NCBI RefSeq assembly: GCF_000218565.1
Contig: NC_015684.1
Coordinates: forward strand, 1,798,001-1,862,000
Length of the DNA stretch: 64,000 nucleotides
Origin: Afipia carboxidovorans OM5
GTDB lineage: Bacteria > Pseudomonadota > Alphaproteobacteria > Rhizobiales > Xanthobacteraceae
Direction of reading: 5' to 3'
A program made the translations under genes and the position numbers. Shown here one piece after another: positions 45,924 to 54,377 of the stretch. A model generated the notes under the pieces. That model made no database searches and was not told where the DNA came from. It saw only the letters and a list, made by a program, of their open reading frames with translations. The stretch's first letter is position 1; each line of letters begins with the position of its first letter.

Positions 45924-46490
45924 ATGCTGGCTTACGTTTTTTGGCATTTGCCGCTCGCAAGTGTCGACCCGCGCGACTACGAAGCCGCACTGGTCGGCTT
46001 TCACTCAGACCTCGGCGCAGAACCGCCTCCCGGCCTTGAGACCTCCGCGACATACCGTGTCTCCGAGGTGGCGTGGCTCAATGGCCGGCGCGGCTATGAG
46101 GACTGGTGCTTTGTCACGTCGTCAGCGGCGCTCGATACGCTGAACCTGGCTGCCGTGAAGCCGGAGCGCTGGGAGGTTCACGCGGCGGTATCGCGACGAA
46201 CCGATTTCGGCCATGGCGGCCTCTATTATCACCTGCATGGGGACGCAAAACCGATCGCCGGATCGCGGGTGGTGTGGCTGCGGCGGCCGCGCGGCATTCG
46301 CTATGAAAAGTCGCTGCAGGAGATGATCGACGGCGCGACCGGATTTCTCAGTTGCTGGCGCAAGCTGATGGTGCTCGGGCCAGGCGATGAGTTCGCGATC
46401 ATCGGCGACGACACGCTCGACATCACCGTGCCGGCAGGATGGCAGAGCCGGGTGGTCGAGCGAACCTTGCTCGGGCCGAAGCGCGGTTAG
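45924..46490 (+). CDS. Protein of unknown function downstream of ppx
   Basis: 188 residues starting MLAYVFWHLP. ATG 45924 is preceded by AGGA that overlaps the ppx stop, so it is coupled to ppx. No domain is recognised: it has no signal peptide or membrane helix, is rich in Trp (seven, including CFVTSS and SCWRKL contexts), and contains VWLRRPRGIRYEKSLQEM. Position suggests a link to polyphosphate metabolism, but that is inference. Its stop overlaps the rnd stop (46487-46490, shared TTAG/CTAA). Confidence 0.75.
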   Translation: MLAYVFWHLPLASVDPRDYEAALVGFHSDLGAEPPPGLETSATYRVSEVAWLNGRRGYEDWCFVTSSAALDTLNLAAVKPERWEVHAAVSRRTDFGHGGLYYHLHGDAKPIAGSRVVWLRRPRGIRYEKSLQEMIDGATGFLSCWRKLMVLGPGDEFAIIGDDTLDITVPAGWQSRVVERTLLGPKRG

Positions 46491-47647
46491 CCGGGCTCGT
46501 CCTTCGCCGTTACTGGAACGACGCGGCCCTTCTCGATGGCGAGTGCAAGCTTGCCGTGCTTGAGCGCGAGCGCAGGCTCACCGAACAGTGCGCGCCGCCA
46601 GCCGCGCATGGCGCAGACGTTTGCCGCATCGTCGGCGGCGATCTGTTCGAGGTCGTCCACCGTCGCGATGATCTTGCTTGCGACGGCATGCTTTTCGGAC
46701 GTCATCCGCAAAAGGACTTTCAGAAGCTCGACTGTCGCGGCGCCGTTGCCATTGTTACGCGGTTTGTCGAGCTTGGGCAGCGTCGCGGGATTGCGCTCGA
46801 CCCCGCGCTTGACCGCATCGATGATGTCCTGCCCCCAGCGCGAGCGATCAAAGCCTTTTGGCAGCGAGCGCAGGTGTGCGAGCTTTTCGAGCGTCGTCGG
46901 CGCGTGGGTGGCGATATCGCCGATGGCATCGTCTTTCAGCACACGCGAACGCGGCACGTCGCGGTTTTGTGCCTCACGTTCACGCCATGCCGCGACCTCG
47001 ATCAGCACTGCAAGCTCACGCGGCTTGCGCACGCGAGTCTTGAGCCGCTCCCATGCGCGCTCGGGTGGCGTGTGATAAGTGGCGGGCGAGGTCAGGATTT
47101 GCATTTCCTCGCTGACCCAGTCGGCACGATTGCGTTTCTTGAGATCGGCATCGAGCACGAGGAAGACGTCGCGCAGGTGCGTGACGTCGGCGAGCGCGTA
47201 GGTCGTCTGCTCCTGCGTCAGCGGCCGGCGCGACCAGTCGGTGAAGCGGTGGGTCTTGTCGAGCTTGTGGCCGGTGATACGTCCGACGAGCTGGTCGTAG
47301 GCGATCGAGTCGCCATAGCCCAGCACCATGGCGGCAACCTGAGTATCGAACACCGGATGCGGCACGATGTTCGCGAGATGCCAGACGATCTCGATATCCT
47401 GCCGCGCGGCGTGAAAAACCTTCAGGACCTTCTCGTTCGCCATGAGATCGAAGAACGGCTTGAGGTCGATACCCTCGGCGAGCGCATCCACCACCACGGC
47501 TTCATCGGTGCTGGCGAGCTGCACGACGCACAGCAGGGGGTAATAGGTCGTCTCACGCAGAAATTCGGTGTCGACGGTGACGAACGGGTGTTGCGCAAGC
47601 CGCTCGCAGACGGCTTTGAGCTGCTCGGTGGTGCTAATCAATTCCAT
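46487..47647 (-). CDS. rnd: Ribonuclease D
   Basis: 386 residues. 3'-5' exonuclease maturing tRNA and other stable RNAs. DEDD metal residues begin with Asp26/Glu28 in VTVDTEFL, with later Asp in the AARQDIEI and YALADVTHL segments. A HRDC domain follows (RELAVLIEVAAWREREAQ). ATG 47647. It is convergent with the unknown protein and upstream of a 370-bp gap with a candidate RNA gene. Confidence 0.95.
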   Translation of the reverse strand: MELISTTEQLKAVCERLAQHPFVTVDTEFLRETTYYPLLCVVQLASTDEAVVVDALAEGIDLKPFFDLMANEKVLKVFHAARQDIEIVWHLANIVPHPVFDTQVAAMVLGYGDSIAYDQLVGRITGHKLDKTHRFTDWSRRPLTQEQTTYALADVTHLRDVFLVLDADLKKRNRADWVSEEMQILTSPATYHTPPERAWERLKTRVRKPRELAVLIEVAAWREREAQNRDVPRSRVLKDDAIGDIATHAPTTLEKLAHLRSLPKGFDRSRWGQDIIDAVKRGVERNPATLPKLDKPRNNGNGAATVELLKVLLRMTSEKHAVASKIIATVDDLEQIAADDAANVCAMRGWRRALFGEPALALKHGKLALAIEKGRVVPVTAKDEPG

Positions 47648-48017
47648 GGGTGCTGCATAAAGGTTTGGAAGGACGATGTCGCCCCTGGTTCGGGTGGGGC
47701 AGAGTTGATTTTTTAGGTCGCCTTTTCAGACAGTTCGACCCTCGAATGATCTTGCTGCCCCTGATCCTGCGCCGTGGGATGGACGCTGCTGCACCTCCGG
47801 GGCCCTGCGCGGCAATGGGACCCGAGGGCCGGTTGCCAGGCCGGGAAGGAGCGACACGGCGCAGGGGCGCTCTTGTTTTTACTGACTTTTTGCGCCGAAT
47901 ACAGCCCGGGATGGCCGATCCGTCGGTTGCCGCGCCGACCCGGCTCGGGTAAACCCCTGCCACGCGCGGGCTTCCGCGCTTTTCCGATTCTCCTTTAGAA
48001 GCCTTTTCAGGATTTCC
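47648..48017. other. 370-bp region between rnd and aspS
   Basis: No coding frame can be supported. It contains the candidate structured RNA at 47781-47880 and then a short leader before aspS. Confidence 0.6.
47781..47880 (+). ncRNA. ffs: Candidate signal recognition particle RNA (4.5S RNA)
   Basis: No coding features. CCCTGCGC (47803-47810) can pair with GCGCAGGG (47859-47866). Inside lies an apical element CAGG-CC-GGGAA-GG-AGC (47837-47852), which matches the SRP RNA core bound by the Ffh M-domain (E. coli CAGG-UCC-GGAA-GGA-AGC) in its symmetric loop, GGAA-containing tip and flanking stem. GTTG/CGAC and GCCG/CGGC lie just below. The sequence ends GCGCTCTTGTTTTT, like an intrinsic terminator. 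The ends are approximate and the long 5' bulge is unusual for SRP RNA. It could also be another small RNA or a leader of aspS. Confidence 0.55.
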
Positions 48018-49790
48018 ATGCATCGCTACCGGTCCCATACCTGCGGCGCGCTCCGCGAGAGCGACATCGATTCCAACGTCCGGCTGTCGGGCTGGTGCCA
48101 TCGCATCCGCGACCACGGTGGCCTCCTGTTTATCGACCTGCGCGACCATTACGGCATCACGCAATGCGTGGTTGATCCGGATTCCAAGGCGTTCCGGCTG
48201 GCCGAAACGCTGCGCTCCGAGTGGGTGGTGAAGTTCGACGGCCGGGTCCGTCGCCGCCCGGATGGCACCGACAATCCTGAACTGCCGACCGGTGCTGTCG
48301 AGGTGTTCATCAACGAGATCGAGGTGCTGGGCGAGGCGGCCGAGTTGCCGATGCCGGTGTTCGGCGATCAGGAATACCCGGAGGAAATCCGGCTCAAGTA
48401 TCGCTTCCTCGATCTGCGCCGCGACCGGTTGCACCAGAACATCATGACCCGCGGCAAGATCATCGATTCCATGCGGGCCCGGATGAAGGAGGTCGGATTC
48501 TTCGAGTTCCAGACGCCGATCCTGACTGCGTCCTCGCCGGAGGGCGCGCGCGACTTCCTTGTGCCGAGCCGCATCCACCCCGGCAAGTTCTACGCGCTCC
48601 CGCAGGCTCCGCAGCAGTACAAACAACTCCTGATGATGTCGGGATTCGACCGCTACTTCCAGATCGCGCCGTGCTTCCGCGACGAAGACCCGCGCGCTGA
48701 CCGCCTGCCGGGCGAGTTCTATCAGCTCGACCTCGAGATGAGCTTCGTCACGCAAGAGGATGTTTTTGCTGCGATGGAGCCGGTCATCACCGGCGTGTTT
48801 GAGGACTTTGCCGACGGCAAGCCGGTGACGAAGAACTGGCCGCGTATCCCGTTCGCAGAGGCGCTTCGCAAGTACGGCACCGACAAGCCGGACCTGCGCA
48901 ACCCGCTCATCATGCAGGACGTCTCCGAGCACTTCCGCGGCTCGGGCTTCAAGGTGTTCGCGCGCATGCTGGAGCAGGAGGGTAATGAGGTCTGGGCAAT
49001 CCCCGGGCCCGCCGGCGGCAGCCGTGCGTTCTGCGATCGCATGAACTCGTGGGCGCAGGGCGAAGGGCAGCCCGGTCTCGGCTACATCATGTGGCGCGAG
49101 GGAGGTGAGGGCGCAGGTCCGCTCGCCAACAACATCGGTCCCGAGCGTACCGCTGCGATCCGTGATCAACTCGGCCTCAAGGAAGGAGACGCGGCTTTCT
49201 TCGTCGCCGGCGATCCGCAGAAGTTCTGGAAGTTCGCGGGCCTCGCGCGCACCAAGCTCGGCGAGGAATTGAACCTGATCGACAAGGATCGGTTCGAGCT
49301 AGCCTGGATCGTCGACTTCCCGATGTACGAGTACAACGAAGACGAGAAGAAGGTTGACTTCTCGCACAACCCGTTCTCGATGCCGCAGGGTGGGCTCGAG
49401 GCGCTGCAGACGCAGGACCCGCTCACCATCAAGGCGTTCCAGTACGATATTGCCTGCAATGGCTACGAGATCGCCTCCGGTGGTATTCGCAACCACAAGC
49501 CGGCTGCGATGGTGAAGGCGTTCGAGATCGCGGGCTATGGCGAGGAGACGGTCATCGAGCGCTTCGGCGGCATGTATCGCGCCTTCCAGTATGGCGCACC
49601 GCCGCACGGTGGTATGGCGGCAGGCGTAGATCGAATTGTTATGCTGCTGTGTGGCACGAACAACTTGCGCGAAATCTCGCTATTCCCGATGAACCAGCGC
49701 GCAGAGGATTTGCTGATGGGGGCGCCCTCCGACGTGACCACTCAGCAGTTGCGTGAGTTGCACATCAGACTCAATCTTCCACAGAACTGA
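48018..49790 (+). CDS. aspS: Aspartyl-tRNA synthetase
   Basis: 590 residues, the bacterial type with a GAD insertion. Class II enzyme: the N-terminal OB-fold binds the anticodon ([24 protein letters not shown]), motif 2 is [24 protein letters not shown], and motif 3 is [22 protein letters not shown] 48018 follows CAGGA. Whether it is discriminating or also charges tRNA-Asn cannot be read here; asnS is not in the window. It is followed by maeB on the same strand. Confidence 0.97.
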
Positions 49791-49831
49791 ATGAGGGAGC
49801 GCCGAAACGGCGGGATACATTGGCTTCAGAA

Positions 49832-52135
49832 ATGGGACAGTCGTCGGACGAGTTGCGTAACGCCGCATTATCGTACCACCGCTTGCCGCGTCCCGGTAAG
49901 CTTGAAATTCAAGCGACAAAGCCACTTGGAAATCAGCGCGACCTTGCGCTTGCTTACACCCCCGGCGTAGCCGCAGCCTGCCAGGCGATTGCTGTGGACC
50001 CCGCTCAGGCGGCCTCCCTGACCATCCGTTCGAACCTCGTTGCCGTTGTCACCAACGGCACCGCCGTCCTCGGCCTTGGCGATATCGGTCCGCTGGCCTC
50101 GAAGCCGGTGATGGAAGGCAAGGCGGTTCTGTTCAAGAAGTTCGCCGGTATCGACGTGTTCGACATCGAGATCGATGCGCATACCGTCAAGAATGTCGTG
50201 GAGACGGTGGCGGCGCTGGAGCCGACCTTCGGTGGCATCAACCTCGAAGACATCAAGGCGCCCGAGTGCTTCGAGATCGAGGAGCAGCTCAAGGCCCGGA
50301 TGAAAATTCCGGTGTTCCATGACGACCAGCACGGCACCGCGATCATCGTCTGCGCTGCGATCCGCAATGCGCTGGTGCTGAACGGCAAGAAGCTCGAAGA
50401 CATCAAGATCGTGACGGCTGGCGCGGGTGCCGCGGCGCTTGCCTGCCTCAACCTTCTCGTCTCGATGGGTGCGAAACGCGAGAACATCTGGGTCAACGAT
50501 ATCGACGGCCTCGTCTATGAGGGCCGCAATACGCTGATGGACAAATGGAAGTCCATCTACGCGCAGAAGACGGACCAGCGCACGCTAGCGGAATCCATCG
50601 TCGGTGCGGACGTGTTCCTTGGTCTCTCGGGCCCGAATGTGCTGACGACCGAGATGCTGAAGACGATGGCAGATGGTCCGCTCATTATGGCGCTCGCCAA
50701 TCCGACGCCGGAAATCATGCCGGACGTCGCGCGCGAGGCGCGCCCCGATGCGATGATCTGCACCGGCCGCTCGGACTTCCCGAACCAGGTCAACAACGTC
50801 CTGTGCTTCCCCTTCATTTTCCGCGGCGCGCTCGACGTTGGCGCAACCGCGATCAACGAGGAGATGAAGCGCGCGGCGGTCGATGCACTTGCGCAACTCG
50901 CGCGCGATCCGCCGTCGGACGTCGTGACGCGTGGTTTCGACGGCACGGAATCGCGCGGCTTCGGTCCAGGTTCACTGATTCCCGGCGCATTCGATCCGCG
51001 TATCATTCTGCGCGTTGCGCCTGCTGTGGCGAAGGCTGCGATGGAATCGGGCGTGGCGACCCGCCCGATTGAGGATTTCACGGCTTATGCCGAAGAGCTC
51101 GGCCGCTTTGCCTTCCGCTCCGGTCTCATCATGAAGCCGGTGTTTGCGAAGGCGCGCAATCAGCCGATGCGCGTGATCTACGCCGAGGGCGAGGACGAGC
51201 GCGTGCTGCGCGCAACGCAAGCCGTGATCGAGGAAGGGATCGCACGCCCGATTCTCGTTGGTCGCCCGAGCGTCGTCGCGACGCGTTTGAAGCGTGCCGG
51301 CTTCTCGATCAAGGCCGGCGAGGATTTCGACCTCATCAATCCTGAAGACGATCCGCGCTATCGCTCTTATGTACAGAGCTATGTCGATGTCGCGGGCCGT
51401 CATGGCATTACGCCGGATGCGGCGCGCACACTGGTGCGCACCAATTCGACGGTGATCGCGGCGCTTGCGGTTCAGCGCGGCGAGGCGGATGCGATGCTGT
51501 GCGGCGTGGAGGGGCGCTTCCTGAGCCACCTGCGCCGGATTCGCGAGATCATCGGCATCCGACCGGAGCTCACCGACTATTCAGCGCTTGCGCTCCTGAT
51601 TACGAACAAGGGGTCATACTTCATCGCCGACACTCAGATCCGCCAGAATCCGACGGCGGAGGAGCTTGCGGAAATCGCAGCGCTTGCGGCGGTGCATGTG
51701 CAGCGCTTCGGCATCAAGCCGCGGATCGCCTTCCTGTCGCATTCGGATTTCGGCAGCCATGACTCGGAGTCGGCGCACAAGATGCGCCGCGCGACCGAGT
51801 TGCTGGCGCGCTCCCATCCGGAAATCGAGTCGGATGGCGAAATGCAGGGCGACAGCGCTCTGTCGGAGATGGCGCGCAATCAGGTGTTGCCGCACTCCCG
51901 CCTCGAGGGCTCGGCCAACATCATGATCATGCCGAACCTCGATGCCGCGAACATCGCCTTCCAGATGATCAAGGTGCTGTCCGGCGCGCTGCCAGTCGGC
52001 CCGATCCTGATCGGCCCGGCGAAGACCGCGCATATTCTGACACCTTCCGTGACCGCACGCGGCATTCTCAACATGACGGCCGTCGCGGTGGTGGAAGCGC
52101 AGGAGCGGATGAAGCAGCCGACCCTGTTCGCCTGA
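49832..52135 (+). CDS. maeB: NADP-dependent malic enzyme with phosphotransacetylase-like domain
   Basis: 767 residues. Residues 1 to about 430 form malic enzyme, which decarboxylates malate to pyruvate: AYTPGVAAACQAIA, VFHDDQHGTAIIV and a Rossmann segment TAGAGAAALACLNLL. The rest, from about 440, resembles phosphotransacetylase (VIYAEGEDERVLRATQAV...GPILIGPAKTAHILTPSV); in studied MaeB proteins this part is thought to be regulatory, binding acetyl-CoA, rather than catalytic. The start may be ATG 49832 or TTG 49820. Confidence 0.94.
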   Translation: MGQSSDELRNAALSYHRLPRPGKLEIQATKPLGNQRDLALAYTPGVAAACQAIAVDPAQAASLTIRSNLVAVVTNGTAVLGLGDIGPLASKPVMEGKAVLFKKFAGIDVFDIEIDAHTVKNVVETVAALEPTFGGINLEDIKAPECFEIEEQLKARMKIPVFHDDQHGTAIIVCAAIRNALVLNGKKLEDIKIVTAGAGAAALACLNLLVSMGAKRENIWVNDIDGLVYEGRNTLMDKWKSIYAQKTDQRTLAESIVGADVFLGLSGPNVLTTEMLKTMADGPLIMALANPTPEIMPDVAREARPDAMICTGRSDFPNQVNNVLCFPFIFRGALDVGATAINEEMKRAAVDALAQLARDPPSDVVTRGFDGTESRGFGPGSLIPGAFDPRIILRVAPAVAKAAMESGVATRPIEDFTAYAEELGRFAFRSGLIMKPVFAKARNQPMRVIYAEGEDERVLRATQAVIEEGIARPILVGRPSVVATRLKRAGFSIKAGEDFDLINPEDDPRYRSYVQSYVDVAGRHGITPDAARTLVRTNSTVIAALAVQRGEADAMLCGVEGRFLSHLRRIREIIGIRPELTDYSALALLITNKGSYFIADTQIRQNPTAEELAEIAALAAVHVQRFGIKPRIAFLSHSDFGSHDSESAHKMRRATELLARSHPEIESDGEMQGDSALSEMARNQVLPHSRLEGSANIMIMPNLDAANIAFQMIKVLSGALPVGPILIGPAKTAHILTPSVTARGILNMTAVAVVEAQERMKQPTLFA

Positions 52136-52287
52136 TGCTTACAGGCCGGGTGAGACAGCAGTGGCGTCTTGCCCGGCCTGCGCATATGCTGGCCTGAGAT
52201 CGCCGATAAGGCGGACGGCTTATGGAAAGTGAGCCACCCGTCTTCGGCCTACGGTATCGAACCGTTTGATGGTCAGTGGGGTGGACT

Positions 52288-52761
52288 ATGCCGACGCTTT
52301 ACGTCATCGGTCGTGTTCTGTTCGCCATCCTGTTCATGGCCTCCGGCGCAGCCAAGCTGCTCGATATTCCGGCGGCAGCCGAGATCGTCAGCGCACATCT
52401 CGTCATTCCCGCATCCCTGACGGATATCGCCACGCAGATCGAGGGCCTTACCGGTCTGCCGACCGCGCAACTGATTGTCATCCTCGGCGGCATTCTCGAA
52501 GTTGCGGGCGGTGTTGCCATCGCGGCCAACTTCGGCGCGCGGGCTCTGGCCATGGTGCTTGCAATCATGCTCGCAATCTCGGCCGTTGCCTTGCATGACG
52601 TCTGGAATACGGCAGGCGTCGAGCGTACCGCGGCCGTGTTCGAGATATTGAAGAGCGTAGCGTTGATCGGCGCGCTGCTGATGATTGCGGGGCGGCCGCG
52701 TGAGGCGGCACCCGTCCGGGCGACGTATACCGACAGGGCGTCGTCCTACACCGATTTCTGA
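52288..52761 (+). CDS. DoxX family membrane protein
   Basis: 157 residues with four membrane segments: VIGRVLFAILFMASGAAKL, VILGGILEVAGGVAIAANF, ALAMVLAIMLAISAVAL and TAAVFEILKSVALIGALLM. The first contains the SGxxKL motif of DoxX proteins, whose roles range from thiosulfate oxidation to stress resistance; none is implied here. ATG 52288 follows GTGGGGTGG. It is convergent with the DHFR-like gene. Confidence 0.85.
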   Translation: MPTLYVIGRVLFAILFMASGAAKLLDIPAAAEIVSAHLVIPASLTDIATQIEGLTGLPTAQLIVILGGILEVAGGVAIAANFGARALAMVLAIMLAISAVALHDVWNTAGVERTAAVFEILKSVALIGALLMIAGRPREAAPVRATYTDRASSYTDF

Positions 52762-52768
52762 TCGCGAA

Positions 52769-53314
52769 TTAACGCCGCCAGGCCGTGAGATCGACGCGCC
52801 GTTCGGCATCGAATACGCGCGTGTCTGCGGCGTGCAGGCCGGAGGCTGCGAGAATGTCCTGCGGTGTTCGCGCGGGCACGTCGGGGAAAACGCCGAGGCC
52901 GTTTTCGATCTGAACGCTATGTGCCTGCGACAGCCAGAATACATCGTATTGGCCGAGGAAGAGCGCATAGACGTGCGGGCCGCCGATCACCGCAATTTTT
53001 GCGGATGGCGTAACGCCCGCTGCTGCACAGGCTTCCTCGAACGAAGCGCCGGCCGGGTTCCAAAGCGTCGAGCGCGGATGATCGGGATCTGGCGCAAGCG
53101 CAGGAACGGCGCGGCTCAGCACCACGCGCATGCGCTCGTTCGAGCGCGCCTGATCCTCATGGGAGTGGCGGCCGTGGACAATGAGATCGGCTTCATCGAG
53201 CGCGCCCTCAAAGAAAGCCTGATCGCCGGGAAACTTCAGCGAATCCGGCATGACGCCTGAGGAGTCCGCCAGCATGCCGTTGGCGGAGACGATGACATAG
53301 GCTTCGATCGGCAA
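52769..53314 (-). CDS. Dihydrofolate reductase-fold protein
   Basis: 181 residues. DHFR/RibD reductase fold: IEAYVIVSANGMLAD at the N-terminus, DLIVHGRHSH in the middle and the dinucleotide strand KIAVIGGPHVYALFLG. It probably reduces a pterin or flavin precursor with NADPH; whether it is the cell's main DHFR is uncertain, since the family also holds RibD-like enzymes. The start is TTG 53314, the only start that gives the full first strand; an internal ATG 13 codons later would cut it. No strong ribosome-binding site is visible. It follows the deacetylase gene by 11 bp. Confidence 0.78.
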   Translation of the reverse strand: MPIEAYVIVSANGMLADSSGVMPDSLKFPGDQAFFEGALDEADLIVHGRHSHEDQARSNERMRVVLSRAVPALAPDPDHPRSTLWNPAGASFEEACAAAGVTPSAKIAVIGGPHVYALFLGQYDVFWLSQAHSVQIENGLGVFPDVPARTPQDILAASGLHAADTRVFDAERRVDLTAWRR

Positions 53315-53325
53315 GACGGACTCGC

Positions 53326-54270
53326 TTATTCGGAGATGGTTTCGACCACGCTTGAGAGCGGCCGCGAATTGACCACTGGCTGTTTCAGGCCTTTTACGAC
53401 GTCCTCGTCATAGGCCGCAATCGTTTCGATCTTTGTTTTGGTCGTCACCTGCACGACCTTATAGCCGCCAGCCTTGAGCCGTTTCAGAAGTTCCGGCAGC
53501 GCTTCGGCTGTGTGCTTCTGGAAGTCGTGCATCAGGATGATGCCCTTGCCGACCTTGTCGAGCTTATTCATCACGGTGTCGACGATCTTCTTGGCGTTGC
53601 GCGCCTTGAAGTCAAAGGAGTCGACGTCGCACGACCACATCGCGACGTTGCGCTCGCCCAGGTAGGTCACCATCGCCGGCGGATGCTGGAGGGCCGGGAA
53701 ACGGAAGAAGGGCGAGGGCGATGCGCCGAGCGCCCACTTCACCGCGCTGAAGCCTTTCTCGATCTCGGCCTTACGCTGCTCGTCGTTGAGCTTCTTGTTG
53801 TTGAGGTTCGCGTGCGACCAGGTATGCGCACCGATGGTGTGGCCATGTGCGGCAACCGATTTCAGGATTTCCGGATGATAGGTCGCGTGCTTGCCGATCG
53901 GAAAGAAGATTGCCTTGGTGCATTCCTCTTCGAGTGCCTTGACGACGGCCGGTGTGTTCACCGGCCATGGGCCGTCGTCGAAGGTCAGCACCACTTCCTT
54001 CTCGCGCAGGAAGTCGAGTTGTTTGAAATGTTCGAATCCGAAACCGGGTCCGCCGGTGGTGTTGATGGCAATGACGCGGCTGACGCCGAGCGCGTTCGGG
54101 TTTGCGCAGGCGGGTTTGGCGTTCGCGGGCGGTGTGGCAGCGGGCGGTGGGGCTGCGGTTGCAGCCGGAGACGGAGCAGCCGGGCGGGGCGCGGTTTGCG
54201 ACCACGCGGCGCCGACCGCAAACATGGAGAGCACGGCAGTGACAGATGCAACGCCGGATTTAAGACGCAT
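53326..54270 (-). CDS. Polysaccharide deacetylase (NodB-fold)
   Basis: 314 residues. Signal peptide, then an Ala/Pro-rich linker (about 25-55). The NodB domain has LTFDDGPWPV at about 95-104 (metal Asp and catalytic base) and the metal-binding HTWSHANL (about 148-155). It removes acetyl groups from a cell-surface polysaccharide or peptidoglycan; no exopolysaccharide cluster is near. The C-terminal motif IILMHDFQKHTAEALPELL is kept. Confidence 0.9.
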   Translation of the reverse strand: MRLKSGVASVTAVLSMFAVGAAWSQTAPRPAAPSPAATAAPPPAATPPANAKPACANPNALGVSRVIAINTTGGPGFGFEHFKQLDFLREKEVVLTFDDGPWPVNTPAVVKALEEECTKAIFFPIGKHATYHPEILKSVAAHGHTIGAHTWSHANLNNKKLNDEQRKAEIEKGFSAVKWALGASPSPFFRFPALQHPPAMVTYLGERNVAMWSCDVDSFDFKARNAKKIVDTVMNKLDKVGKGIILMHDFQKHTAEALPELLKRLKAGGYKVVQVTTKTKIETIAAYDEDVVKGLKQPVVNSRPLSSVVETISE

Positions 54271-54377
54271 GGCACACCCCCGATATGCGGCCCTGCCGCA
54301 TTCCGAGGGAAGCCTAGCGGCCCCGCTGCGATTGCGCCATGCGGGAAATCGCGGCTGGGGAAAGCTTTGGTGTGAGG

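Noticed and set aside
47634..49169. 511-codon minus-strand frame opposite aspS, extending into the candidate RNA
   Set aside because: aspS is unambiguous, and the antisense reading is Arg/Ala-rich with no recognisable start.
54030..54039. tRNA-like TTCGAATCC motif
   Set aside because: It lies inside the deacetylase gene and has no flanking acceptor stem or anticodon arm. No tRNA was found anywhere in the window.
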